A stretch of DNA of 64,000 nt from positions 288,951,185-289,015,184 of the forward strand of contig JBOZIK010000001.1 in assembly GCA_051453625.1 (NCBI GenBank), given 5' to 3'. A program made the translations under genes and the position numbers. This stretch comes from Welwitschia mirabilis (lineage: Eukaryota; Gnetophyta; Gnetopsida; Welwitschiales). The notes below the pieces were generated by a model. It saw only the letters and a list, made by a program, of their open reading frames with translations. It had not been told where the DNA came from and did no database searches. Positions within the stretch are counted from its first letter, which is position 1; each line of letters starts with the position of its first letter. Positions 1 through 12,212 of this stretch are shown here, piece after piece.

Positions 1-18
1 GAGAGAGAGAGAGAGAGA
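1..18. repeat. (GA)n microsatellite at window edge
   Basis: Nine perfect GA units run from the first base, so the true tract may start outside the window. Confidence 0.9.
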
Positions 19-343
19 TTTTTGATATAAGTGTGTCTAGATGTAGCACATCTCATTAGCATTTAAAGCTTAGGTAACTCTCTATTTGATGATAGATAAC
101 ATAGATTAGAATAGACAGCTTTTAGATTATAAATAGCCTTTTTCAAAGCACCAAAATTATTTTCAAAATGTAAGCTTATACCTTTTAATTTAATATAAAG
201 AAATATATATGCATAAAAGGAATAGCTAGGTTTCTTGATATTTCAAACATAAGCCTAGTGTCTAATAAAGAGTCATTAAAAGAATACAACCCATAGTTAA
301 CATTTATAAATGGCTATATTTCTTTGTCAATGAATATATTCTT

Positions 344-640
344 GGATGTCCCATTGAGGGAACTTAAACATCCTGGTTTTTAATCTTCTTTCCCAAAAAA
401 ACCAAATATAGAATCAGACATCCCGATTTCACAGTGCAAATATTTTAGTATAGCAAATCCATGTATAGGATCAGATGTCCCAATTTCATAGTGCGGACAT
501 CCCAATATAGAGAACCAAGTATAATTCTGGATGTCCTAATTTTGCAGGCGGACATCCTAGTATACAAAACTATACATATGGTTGGATGTCCCAATTACAT
601 AAACCATATTTCCCAATCTAGAGAAGGCTTCTTTTTAATG
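344..640. repeat. ~55-bp degenerate minisatellite with internal hairpin
   Basis: The element GATGTCC or its complement recurs at about 344, 418, 474, 530 and 585. The last four starts are spaced 55-56 bases apart. Units carry GGATGTCC, an AT-rich stretch, then GGACATCC, which is its exact reverse complement; at 529-557 the 8-bp arms enclose about 13 bases. An open frame of 68 codons (461-667) crosses the array, but it is a by-product of the repeat and is not called as a gene. The array may be an internal tandem repeat of a transposon or a free minisatellite. Confidence 0.7.
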
Positions 641-660
641 AGAATCTTCATCATTGAAAA

Positions 661-3600
661 TGTATGATCCAACATCTTATGCTTGTGATGGAGGTTACTA
701 GTGGATGGTTATGGCTAGCATCTAATAGTTAAAAAAAAAATTGGATATGCATGTTTATTTTAAAATTATATTTTTATCTATTATGCATTAGGTGCATCTT
801 ATTAGAAATAAATTCTAATTCTCAAAAATCTCTTTTAGGATAGCACTCCTTCATGATAATCCTACAACTTAACATAAATGCTTTTGTAAATTGATTTAAT
901 CTTCCTTTTTAAATTGATTTTCATTAGTAGCATTTACTAAAGCTATACTATAAATAATGAGTTTNNNNNNNNNNNNNNNNNNNNNNNNNNNNNNNNNNNN
1001 NNNNNNNNNNNNNNNNNNNNNNNNNNNNNNNNNNNNNNNNNNNNNNNNNNNNNNNNNNNNNNAAAGCATAAGATAAAACCATCTTAGATTATTAATTAAT
1101 AGGTATAAATTAGTGAAGTTTTTCTTATAAGCCTAAGATTATATTATGAACATGAAATGTAAAAACAAAAAATTTTCTGATGTGTAATCATTTTTAAAAA
1201 ATTTATCTGTTAAAATTCATTAGAAAATAAATGCAAAAAATAGTAAGCCATTAATTTCTATAACTATAGATTAATACATATACAAACTTTTACATCCTAT
1301 GTTGTAGGTAATTAAATAAGCTTTCTTAAACATTTAGAATCATTTAAAAACTTAAACTATAGTAAAAGTTATAGTCATATTAGTGGAGTGTGATGGGACT
1401 GTAATTTAAGAAGATTTGACAATTTTTAACCTTATATGATGACCTTAGAAATAATATTTTTAGATTTCTAAGATAGTTTTAGTTAGAATTTAATAGCTCC
1501 ATTATGAATCTGGATTATGAAAAACTATTTTTATTTATTTTTTTACTTCATAATTAATTAAATATTAATTTTTGACTATGATTTCTACTTAAAGCCNNNN
1601 NNNNNNNNNNNNNNNNNNNNNNNNNNNNNNNNNNNNNNNNNNNNNNNNNNNNNNNNNNNNNNNNNNNNNNNNNNNNNNNNNNNNNNNNNNNNNNNNTACT
1701 TCATAATTAATTAAATATTAATTTTTGACTATGATTTCTACTTAAAGCCTAAAAATGTTATAATTAATCTTTTAAATTATATAAAAATTATGACATAAAA
1801 TTTTATAAGAAATTTAAGTATATAAGATACATTTCTATTAGTATATTTAAGTTAAATCACCTAGAAATATAATTTTATTTGTAGAAATACCTCTTTTGCC
1901 TTTTTTTAAATCTTAGCTTGTATGTATATGCTTGTAAGAGTTTTTACCTTAGTAGTTTAAGTAACATAAATAGTCTTTGGTTCATTACTTATTTTCCTAN
2001 NNNNNNNNNATATAGTAATATGAATCTTGAATAAATATTTATATTTTAATAATTATTCTTGAGATATACTTTTTTTTGTTTACCTTCATTGCACTAATTC
2101 ATGGATATTATCATATGAGCATGGAAGAATTTTTCTAGAATTAGCATAGCTCTAGGTATGAAATAGTTTCTTTAGGTATATTATTAAGATGTAATTTAAT
2201 ACATTTTGAGTATTTTTATTATTTAGATTTCCATTACTTAACATTAAATATAGAGATGTTCTAGTATGTTTGTTTTCTCTTTTATGATTCTTTTTATAAA
2301 ATGAATCTAATGATGATTAGAATAATTATAAGTAGGTAAATAATTCATTAAATATTTAAATAAGTTAGAATTTTATGCATGAATTTATGTGGTGTATTCA
2401 TCGAATAAGACTAGATAAAGATAATCCTAACAATGTTTATTTCCATACTTGGATTTCATCACCAAGTGGATTACATTACATTTTTCTTATAATACCATTT
2501 TGGAAGTGTATTTAATCACCACTCTCCTACCCTACACATGTATAAACTTACTTTAACATAATATCTCAAGCCCTTGACATCGAAGGATTATATTATGTCA
2601 TCCAGAGATGTTTCAAGAAAGGAGGGGTTATTGATAGGCATGCATCCATCTCATGTACTACCTATCACTTGTGTTAGGGGTATATCAAGATGAGTGAAAG
2701 CCTCTGGAGTTGAACCCAATCATGTTTAGGAAGTTTAGAACCTAAATAGAACTAAGTCATATCCAAAGGATGGATGAATATTAAGTTGAAATGCCATTAA
2801 TGGGAGTTGCAGTTTCTTATTATATTAGTTAGGTATTCTTATTAAATTTATCCATGTATGTTTATACTAAGTTTAAAACTCCTCAACTATTTATAAGATA
2901 TATTTATATGTGACAAAAAACTAGGAAGAAATGGAGGACATAAATTTATGACATCACGATTATTTGTAAACCAAAATAATCTAGAAATTAACTCTAAATA
3001 AATATATAATAATAATATGATTTTTTTCTCAAAATACAAAAATGCTAATAAAAGAGAAAGTAAAATTCAATCATTGGCTTTGTTATGTCTACTAGGTNNN
3101 NNNNNNNNNNNNNNNNNNAAGAGCAGAAAAAAGTGCTTAATTAGGATAAGAAAAGATAGCGTGTCACATATTATCTCTGTTAAAAGGTCATTTCTACCTT
3201 GTGATTTGTATTCTTTATTAGGTATAGAAAGATATTTCCATTTATTTCTACTATACAAAAAGAAGAAAAAGGTTAAACCATGTAAATTCTAATGTGTAAT
3301 TTGTTTATTTTTCATTATGTGTATTTCAACAATTTCTATGTGCTGCTATATTGATAAATTCATTAAAAGTGATATTAAATAATTTGGATTTAAGCATTTA
3401 TTATGTATTTATAATTCTTTGTAAGTAAATCTTATGGGAAAAGTGAGAAACAAATTTTACTTATATGTTTATATAGTTTTAGTATGTTCATACAAGTGCC
3501 GAGGATGAAGAGGTCATATTTATTTTTGGTATACATTCATATGAATATAGAGACTAAGGCAAGAAATAATGCATCAAGTGTTGAAAATTGGATTCAAAGT

Positions 3601-5384
3601 TGGAACCTTAAAAGTCCATGTAGAGGGGCAAGTATATGACTATCAAATTAGTGTTATGGCTAAAATAAAGGATATCTCACATAGTCACAAGTAAGTGAAA
3701 CACAAATAAGAATTCTCATACTCATATGTGAATTAAATATTGAACTGGAAGGTGATTGCAAACATTATGTTCATGATGAATACTTAAGTAAGTACATTTA
3801 AATAGAATTTAGTTGAATGATGACCAAATATTACAATGTTTATAGTCAAGAGTAATGGATTGATACAATATTTCATGCATAAGCTAAGAGTTAATTGCTT
3901 TGATTTATTGTTGCAATAGTAAAATTGTAGTTTCTTTTAGTTGCAACATATTTGCATAATATGCAACTTATGTTTAAACAACTTTACTCATGTATCTATG
4001 TTAGCATGTTTTATGTAATCATTTTTTAAACTAATTTTTACTCTTTTGTAAATTGAATTATCCCTTGAAGAAGGCATTTTTTAAATGAATTCATGCAAGT
4101 TATGATATTATTAATGTAATCTAAGTAAATTTAGGGAAGTCACCAAGGGATATTTGGGATTTTTCTAGAGAAATTTTCTTCCAATTATTTCTTTTTTGGC
4201 TAAAAGGATGTAAATATTACTAGTTTTTTATCAAACTATGGTTAGAATGTAGCTTAGCCTCACTATTAATGCTTATAACATGAGTAATAGAGAAAAAAAT
4301 TAGATAAATAATTAGTAAAATTTTAATCTAAGATTAACAAATTAGATATACCTTACTAAACTATTACTAAATTTTAATTTGAACTTGTTAGATCTCACTT
4401 GGAAGAGGTGATTTACAACAACATTACTAATTTACAAAAATGTTACAATGAATGTATCAATTACCTCCGCCTAGGATACATCTACATAATATTATTAAAT
4501 GTCCATTTATTACCACTTCTTTGGAATAAGTCTTATAAAGAAAGGTAATATCTTCTAAAAGAATTTCTTAAAAATTTTCATCCTTTTAGATTTTGAATGT
4601 TATATAGATAACTAGACATTTTAAATTTTTATTGGATGATGCAACTTGTGATGTATGTCATATAAATTTGGAATTCTTGTTTTCTTCATGTGTAGTTATG
4701 CCTCACTCTTTTGTTCCTTGTATATTATGTAATATCTTATTTGGTTTCTTAAGCATATTCATGTAATGTATCATAATCAAAATCTAATCAATTAAATTAA
4801 TAGGTATATGATTTTTATCATGTGAAAAGTAATGAGAAAAAACCGAAGGCATTTTTTTCTTCTAACATAAGAATACTAAGTTTTACCATTATGTACATAG
4901 CAATAGTATCATACTAAGTTCTATTAATTTTCAAAAATATTACAAATTCAAGTATTCTAAGAAGCTCAATAACAAATCCCAAAGAGTAGATCCCAAGATA
5001 TGTTAAATACACAAACCAGAATGTAGTTTCTATGTAAAATAATTTCTTGTGTCCATCACAAAACTAGGATGGAGTACAAGTGCATCTCTAGCTAAAATAT
5101 TTAAGTATAATTTATTATTTTTAAGAGATGATTTATATATTCTATCAACAAATTCCAAAATTTCCCTATAGAGATTCATGAAGTGTAGGAGTAGAAATCT
5201 AATAATAATAAGTGCATATCCTCAAGAAAAATAAAAGCAATCAAAGAAGAAAAAAAGAAAAGTGTAGAATGCATATAACACTAGATGCCCAATTAAAATG
5301 TTGACAATTAATAAATATTTATTATAAAATAAAAATTATTATAAATTATATCAAATTTAACATTAAGGATGCACACACATATAA
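661..5384. other. AT-rich DNA without recognisable genes
   Basis: I see no coding homology, RNA gene or terminal repeats in this stretch. N runs lie at 965-1062, 1597-1696, 2000-2009 and 3098-3118. Open frames at 3017-3292 and on the opposite strand cross a gap and look random. The base composition matches the decayed transposons further on, so old unrecognisable repeats are likely, but this is inference. Confidence 0.6.
1544..1749. repeat. Exact 53-nt direct repeat flanking a 100-N gap
   Basis: Bases 1544-1596 run straight into a 100-N gap (1597-1696). The same 53 bases restart at 1697-1749 without a difference. This is what two overlapping contig ends look like when scaffolded without merging. 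Confidence 0.9.
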
Positions 5385-6183
5385 AATTAAAAATAAGATA
5401 GAGCTTTAGCAATTATAAATACATATTCATTTTCAACTGTTTTCTTAAGCGATGTTTTATTTATAGAACACTTATAAAACCTTACTTTTCTAAGTACTCA
5501 TTTAATCTTTAATACCAATCTTAAGGAACATATTTAAATTTTTGCAATATGTTGTTCATTAAATTTGTAATATTTATATCTTAATATTGCTATTGAACAT
5601 TCAAATTTTATATAAAATTTGAATCTTCAAAATTCATTTAAAATTTTTAATCAATTTTACAATTTTCCCTTGTAGGTTCTAAACTTCTAAATTATTTCTG
5701 TGACTCCTGAGATGTGTCTATTAATTAAACTAATCANNNNNNNNNNNNNNNNNNNNNNNNNNNNNNNNNNNNNNNNNNNNNNNNNNNNNNNNNNNNNNNN
5801 NNNNNNNNNNNNNNNNNNNNNNNNNNNNNNAATTAAAAATAAGATAGAGCTTCAGCAATTATAAATACATTTTCATTTTCAAGTGTTTTATTAAGCGATG
5901 TTTTATTTATAGAACACTTGTAAAACCTTACTTTTCTAAGTACTCATTTAATCTTTAACACTAATCTTAAGGAATATATTTAAATTTTTATAATATGTTG
6001 TTCATTAAATTTGTAAGATTTATATCTCAATCTTGCTATTGAACGTTCAAATTTTCTATAAAATCTGAATCTTCAAAATTCATTTAAAACTTTTAGTCAA
6101 TTTTATAATTTTCCCTTGTAGGTTCTAAACTTATAAATTATTTTTGTGACTCCTGATATATGTCTATTAATTAAACTAATCAT
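5385..6183. repeat. ~350-bp duplicated block around gap
   Basis: The block 5385-5736 ends at a 94-N gap, and a near-identical block starts on the other side at 5831. Differences are scattered single bases. An assembly overlap or two haplotypes is more likely than a real tandem duplication. No gene is recognised in either copy. Confidence 0.85.
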
Positions 6184-6449
6184 ATATGTAATTTAAGTTT
6201 TAAACTAAATTAATATTATGTAATATTTTCTCTTACTTATTAGGCATTCTTTAGTTTGTAGAATAAATATGTATGTGCCTATTCCTCTTGCAAAGAGATT
6301 AAAATGCATGTATTTATATTATGCTATTTAAATCCATGAAAAATCCATGCAAGTTATCTTGCTATCTTGCATTACCTAGAGTTTAATTTAAAAATGTCTA
6401 GCAAAATGAGCATTCTTTCTCCCTAGAGAAAGCATAGAATAACTTTCAA

Positions 6450-8124
6450 CCATGATTGTATGAATAATATTTGTACCTTTAACATCATTTCCTTCATTTT
6501 ATCTTTAATAATTTTATTTGGAAAAGAATTATAAGTTACCAGTACTTGAGATTTGATATTTTTGTTAGCTAACTTTATGAGAATATAGTTTACATATTTA
6601 TAAATAGTATAAATAGGCCTATAAGCATAAGATAAATATAGGTTCATAAGGGGATATTTAAATTTGTTTTCTTTCCTTAATTAAAGTTATACCTATTAGA
6701 ATGTTTCTTATACATGTCTTATCCACAAATTATTAGGATGTTTCTATAATTGACTTATAAAAGTATCTATTAGAACATTTATTCTTAAATTCCTAACACA
6801 TTTGATGTAATTATAATAAGAATTCTAAGGATATCTATTGATAAAACATCTTAAAGGCCTTCATAGAGATTTTTTTAGTGTTTTTATAAATTCCCTAGCA
6901 GAGATATTTTAATTTATTTTTATGTGGTTTTTTAGGGTAGTTTTAAAAATGTTCTAAATTATTTTGACTAATTATACAAATCTTTAAAGGAAATTTATTT
7001 TGAAATGCCCTAAAATTGTTAAAAATCATTTAAGGAATTTTTCAAAGCCTTTTAATATGTTTTGTAAACACTCTAATAGCTTAAATTTCTAGTAATGAAT
7101 GTTCATTTCATACCTTACATTACTTAGCATCTACTACTAATATAAAAAATAGGCATATATTATACCTTAATTATTTTAAACTAAAAGTTAAGGAGGAATA
7201 TATGGCTTAGATATAAGGAGAAACTTTGTCAATTAAANNNNNNNNNNNNNNNNNNNNNNNNNNNNNNNNNNNNNNNNNNNNNNNNNNNNNNNNNNNNNNN
7301 NNNNNNNNNNNNNNNNNNNNNNNNNNNNNNNNNNNNNCCATGATTGTATGAATAATATTTGTATCTTTAACATCATTTCCTTTATTTTATCTTTAATAAT
7401 TTTATTTGGAAAAGAATTATAAATTACCACTACTTGAGATTTGATATTTTTATTAGCTAATTTTATGATAATATAGTTTACATATTTATAAATAGTAGAA
7501 AATGGCCTATAAGCATAAGATAAAAATAGGCTCGTAAGGGACTATTTAAATTTGTTTTCTTTCCTTAATTGAAGTTATACCTATTAGAATTTTTCTTATA
7601 CATGTCTTATCCACAGATTATTAGGATGTTTCTATAACTGATTTAAAAAGTATCTTTTAGGACATTTATTCTTAAATGCCTAGCACATTTGATGTTATTA
7701 TGATAAGAATTCTAAAAATATCTATTGAGGAAACATCTTAAATGCCCTCATAGATATTTTTTTAGTGTTTTTATAAATTCCCTAGTAGAGAGATTTTAAG
7801 GTGTTTTTATGTGGTTTTTTAGGGTAGTTTTAAAAATGTTCTAAATTATTTTAACTAATTATGTAAATATTTAAAGGAAATTTATTTTCAAATGCCCTAA
7901 AATCATTAAAAATCATTTAAGGAATTTTTCAAAGCCTTTTAATGTGTTTTGTAAGCACCCTAGTAGCTTAAATTTCTAGTAATGAGTGTTCATTTCATAC
8001 CTTACATTACTTAGCGTCTACTACTAATATGAAAAATAAGCATAGATTATACCTTAATTATTTTAAACTAAAAGTTAAGGAGGAATATATGGCTTAGATA
8101 TAAGGAGAAACTTTATCAATTAAA
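6450..8124. repeat. ~790-bp duplicated block around gap
   Basis: Bases 6450-7238 run into a 99-N gap, and the same block restarts at 7338 and ends near 8124. The first 250 bases differ at about one position in twenty by eye. A short minus-strand frame (6423-6647; second copy truncated by the gap) is shared by the two copies, but I do not recognise its translation and do not call it a gene. Confidence 0.85.
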
Positions 8125-8639
8125 AGAGAAACTACTTAACTAGATCCCACTTTAGTTTCCAACATGTAGGCCAAGATCTAGAGCACTACGACTACTACAA
8201 GTACCAATATAGCTATAGAACATATTAGAACTTACTCAAATACCAAAATATAAGACTTTTTGCAAATTATGATAATCAAAGGGGAAATAATCAAGAAGTA
8301 TCAACTTGAAAACTCTTAAAAATGTAGACATTTTGGCTTCAATAATACAAAGACAACATCAATATCATTAATCTAATCTTAAAATGGAATTTAGTTTTAG
8401 CGATATTAAAGATAACATCAATACCATTTGTCTAATGTTAAAAGGTCCCTAAAACATTTTATTCTACTCTTTGAAATTGACACTTTATTATTAATTCTTC
8501 CCATTCTTACCCTTAAGTTTGTTCTATCATTACTTCAAAGTTAGATTTAACTAATAGTTTTGGTGATTTGTCTAGCTTAAGAGTTATAGTAAACTTAATA
8601 AAAATAGAGAATGGTCCATTTATAATATAATCACGAATT
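8125..8639. other. Unassigned stretch upstream of L1 endonuclease
   Basis: No clear homology is visible. It could hold the ORF1/ORF2 junction or 5' end of the plus-strand L1 that becomes recognisable from about 8640, but nothing in it proves this. Confidence 0.4.
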
Positions 8640-9500
8640 ATGAATGTTAAAATTTTAAAGTTACAATAGATGTTAGTTAGGCTTACATGATTAGGAAATC
8701 CATTTTTCCCATGTCCTTGGATTTCATCTCATTAAGGAATTAAGTGTTTTAGTATAATATTAGATATTATATTAAGTATCATAAATTCTTTAGCTTATAT
8801 AGTAATTTCTAAGAATGAGGAGTGTCATGATGGAATTTCTCTTTTTATTCATCATTAGCGGTATCTAGATATTTTCAATGTTAAAATTAATAAAAGATTT
8901 TTTTGGATGTGGCATTAAGTTTCAAATTTATTTTTTGGCATTCTAGCTATATACGCTTTAATGAGCCTCATGACAAGCTTGAATTATAGAAATATCTTAC
9001 AATTAAACTCCCTTTAATTAGTTGGATTATTGTTGAATATTTTAATATAGTGGAATATGCAAATGATAGAAGTTCTATCTCATGTTTATTTCTTTATTTT
9101 TATGGGTTATAGGCTTGGCTTAGATTGAAGATGAAATTTTAGTTACATGATGTTCTTGATAATTATTAGTATGAATCTTTCTATTAATTTACTTGTTCTC
9201 ATCATTACTATGACTCTAGGTTTATTTTTTATAAAGTGGATCACTATTATATTTAAAATACATTTTCTTTTTCTCTTAACGCTAGTGCATATAATCCTAT
9301 CCAAGTAATTTTATCTATTTAGTTATCTAATCATTTTTTTATTTTAGTTAATTTCTTCATTCCTTATAAGATCATAGAGATTTATACAATCCTTTTGATC
9401 TCAACACTATGTTGTTAAATATGCAAATTTCACATATCTTTACATCTAATTTTGAAATGTTGATCTTAAACCTTATGGCTTGTGTGTATGTGTGTGAGAG
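8640..9500 (+). pseudogene. L1 endonuclease domain (first copy)
   Basis: In L1 elements this domain nicks target DNA to prime reverse transcription. From about 8840 the reading gives GISLFIHH, then LAIYAFN, then SWIIVEYFNIVEY (9020-9058). These correspond to the family's GGVALLI, YAxN and GDFNxVE blocks; the catalytic GDFN reads EYFN here. Further on, SNHFFIL near 9330 fits the SDH metal-site block. Frame breaks and stops occur throughout, so the protein is dead. A second copy of much of it lies at 9950-10567, beyond a 433-N gap. Confidence 0.8.
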
Positions 9501-10567
9501 TGTGTGTGTGTGTGTGNNNNNNNNNNNNNNNNNNNNNNNNNNNNNNNNNNNNNNNNNNNNNNNNNNNNNNNNNNNNNNNNNNNNNNNNNNNNNNNNNNNN
9601 NNNNNNNNNNNNNNNNNNNNNNNNNNNNNNNNNNNNNNNNNNNNNNNNNNNNNNNNNNNNNNNNNNNNNNNNNNNNNNNNNNNNNNNNNNNNNNNNNNNN
9701 NNNNNNNNNNNNNNNNNNNNNNNNNNNNNNNNNNNNNNNNNNNNNNNNNNNNNNNNNNNNNNNNNNNNNNNNNNNNNNNNNNNNNNNNNNNNNNNNNNNN
9801 NNNNNNNNNNNNNNNNNNNNNNNNNNNNNNNNNNNNNNNNNNNNNNNNNNNNNNNNNNNNNNNNNNNNNNNNNNNNNNNNNNNNNNNNNNNNNNNNNNNN
9901 NNNNNNNNNNNNNNNNNNNNNNNNNNNNNNNNNNNNNNNNNNNNNNNNNAGAAATATCTTACAATTAAACTACCTTTAATTAGCTGGATTATTATTTAAT
10001 ATTTTAATATAGTGGAATATGCAAATGATAGAAGTTCTATCTCATGTTTATTTCTTCATTCTTATGGGTTATAGGCTTGGCTTAGATTGAAGATGAAATT
10101 TTAGTTACATGATATTCTTGATAATTGTTAGTATCTATTAATTTACTTGTTTTCATCATTACTATGACTCTAGGTTTATTTTTTATAAAGTGGATCATTA
10201 TTATATTTAAAATACATTTTCTTTTTCTNNNNNNNNNNNNNNNNNNNNNNNNNNNNNNNNNNNNNNNNNNNNNNNNNNNNNNNNNNNNNNNNNNNNNNNN
10301 NNNNNNNNNNNNNNNNNNNNNNNNNNNNTTATTTTTTATAAAGTGGATCATTATTATATTTAAAATACATTTTCTTTTTCTCTTAAAGCTAGTGAGTATA
10401 ATCCTATCCAAGTAATTTTATCTATTTAGTTATCTAATCATTTTTTTTTATTTTAGTTGATTTCTTCATTCCTCATGAGATCATAGAGATTTATACAATC
10501 CTTTGATCTCAACACTATGTTGTTAAATATGAAAATTTCACATATCTTTACATCTAATCTTGAAATG
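8988..10567. repeat. Duplicated L1 endonuclease block around gaps
   Basis: Sequence from 8988 to about 9475 recurs at 9950-10567 with scattered differences. Inside the second copy an exact 53-nt piece (10176-10228) is repeated at 10329-10381 around a 100-N gap. Together they suggest unmerged contigs. The second copy ends at a 167-N gap (10568-10734). Confidence 0.85.
9480..9516. repeat. (TG)n microsatellite at gap edge
   Basis: A TG tract with a few interruptions runs into the 433-N gap at 9517, and probably caused the assembly break. The second copy of the flanking block (up to 10567) stops just before the equivalent position. Confidence 0.85.
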
Positions 10568-10734
10568 NNNNNNNNNNNNNNNNNNNNNNNNNNNNNNNNN
10601 NNNNNNNNNNNNNNNNNNNNNNNNNNNNNNNNNNNNNNNNNNNNNNNNNNNNNNNNNNNNNNNNNNNNNNNNNNNNNNNNNNNNNNNNNNNNNNNNNNNN
10701 NNNNNNNNNNNNNNNNNNNNNNNNNNNNNNNNNN

Positions 10735-12207
10735 ACTTTTTCAAATATATTATTTACCTAAAGCCATTTGTAAAAAACTTAATATTAAGAAATAATATTT
10801 TCAAAGTCAAATTTACAGGTGTTTATCTTGGCTTCAGGATAAGGCTATCCATGGTACTTATTTAAATGAAGATCTTTACCTTCTAGAATAAATTAGATTA
10901 TAGTTGAAAGAATTTAAGCATCACCAGGTCATAGGTTCTTACTTGAAAACTAGAATGAAATGTCTTTATGTTGGTAATTCTTCTTCTAAAGAATTTTTCA
11001 ACATATTTAAGGGAAAACATGTTCATGCTATCATGATGAAAATTCAAGAATATGATTAATCCTTCACTCATCCTAAAGAGNNNNNNNNNNNNNNNNNNNN
11101 NNNNNNNNNNNNNNNNNNNNNNNNNNNNNNNNNNNNNNNNNNNNNNNNNNNNNNNNNNNNNNNNNNNNNNNNNNNNNNNNTATCCTATTTAAGGGAAGAC
11201 ATGTTCATGCTATTATGATGAAAATTCAAGAATATGGTCAATCCTTCACTCATCCTAAAGAGATTTCTTATTGTTTTATAAAAAGTTATAGGAAAAATTT
11301 TGCTAGAAATTTTATATTCTCTTATTATTTATATTTGGTTTTATAGGGAGTTTCTCTTATAAATATTAATATATCAGTAGATATTTCCTCACTTTCTATT
11401 AAAGATATTTTTCAAGCTTTATGAAATATAACATCTAGTACTACTCCAAGAATGGATGGTTTTATAATTAACTTTTACAATTGGAACTATGAGTTTTAAA
11501 TGTAAATCTTTAAATATTTTATAAGAAGGGCGTTCTACTAGGCTTGATAAGACAATGTCTAAACATAAGGATCATAAAATTAGTTCCCAAATAAGGTTAT
11601 ATTTTACCTATAAATACTTGGTAATCTTTCACTTTATTATCTATTTCTTATTACATTATGACCAAGGGAAAAAAAACAAATAAGTTAAGCTTTTTTAAAT
11701 CATGTAGTCTAGAAGAGCAAATAGGATCCTATAGTATAAGATATCTTCTTGAAAATGTTTTAACTATCATTGAAGTTCTTAAATGAGCTTCTAATTGTGG
11801 TAGTGAAGATTTAGTTCTTTAATAAATTTTTCTAAGGCTTATGATGGAATAAGTTGGGAGTATATTTTTAAGCTTTTGGATCACTTGTAGTTAGGCAATC
11901 AATTTATTTAACATTTTAAGATTTTTTTTGTTAATGCATCTACTATGCTTTTAGTAAATGATACTAGATTTGAGACCTTTCTTTTGCAATGTTTTATTTG
12001 ATAGGTTTTCCCTTTTTCTCCTTGTTTATATGTTATAGATTCATTTAGTTTAGTGTACTTTCTTAGATAATTCAAGTGTTATGACATGTTATAATGAATT
12101 GATTTACCAAGTAGTTTACCAAGTAGTGCAAAACATCTATTTTTTTAACGAATATGGTCATAATAATTTTATAGTATTACAATATACAAATAGTGATATC
12201 AATGTTA
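10735..12207 (+). pseudogene. L1 reverse transcriptase, N-terminal two thirds
   Basis: This domain would copy L1 RNA at the nicked target. Reading across frames gives the linker with an RMKCLYVGNSSSKEFF block (near 10950), matching the family's R-W-x-x-GDxxSKFF block. An IFQAL block and a TPRMDGFIINFY block (about 11410-11490) match the RT0/RT1 region. FSKAYDGISWEYIFKLLDHL (about 11828-11890) contains the conserved KAYD-x-SW motif. An SPCLYVI block near 12020 matches the GCPLSPxLY motif, with its preceding residues lost. In-frame stops are frequent, so it is inactive. The FADD active-site region is expected just before 12207 but is too decayed to name. Confidence 0.85.
11004..11261. repeat. 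~77-bp duplicated block around 100-N gap
   Basis: Bases 11004-11080 precede a 100-N gap and reappear at 11186-11261 with a few substitutions. This lies within the L1 RT linker, so the linker is partly present twice. Confidence 0.85.
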
Positions 12208-12212
12208 CCAAG
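12208..12212. repeat. Target site duplication, left (ccaag)
   Basis: The five bases before the left LTR (ccaag) match the five after the right LTR (tcaag at 19677-19681) except for one C/T difference. Plant LTR elements normally produce 5-bp duplications, which supports these boundaries. Confidence 0.65.

Larger units (their letters stand above)
8640..12207 (+). mobile_element. LINE/L1 retrotransposon, 5' portion (split by later insertion)
   Basis: This is a decayed non-LTR retrotransposon. The translation gives, in order, an apurinic-type endonuclease (about 8640-9500), the linker before RT, and an L1 reverse transcriptase up to 12207. It is interrupted there by the Ty3/gypsy element that starts at 12213, and the remaining RT/C-terminal part resumes after 19681. 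Stops fall mostly where Gln, Arg or Trp codons are expected. N gaps and duplicated blocks (8988-9516 against 9950-10567; 11004-11080 against 11186-11261) inflate its apparent length. The 5' boundary and ORF1 were not found. Confidence 0.85.

Noticed and set aside
461-667. 68-codon open frame
   Set aside because: It follows the 55-bp minisatellite and has no recognisable domain; it is a by-product of the repeat.
6423-8124. Biological tandem duplication of 790 bp
   Set aside because: The copies meet exactly at an N gap, as in many other places of the window, so an assembly overlap or haplotype split is more likely.
9409-9999. Long open frames across N
   Set aside because: Most of the length is a 433-N gap; the flanks are an L1 endonuclease fragment and a TG microsatellite.
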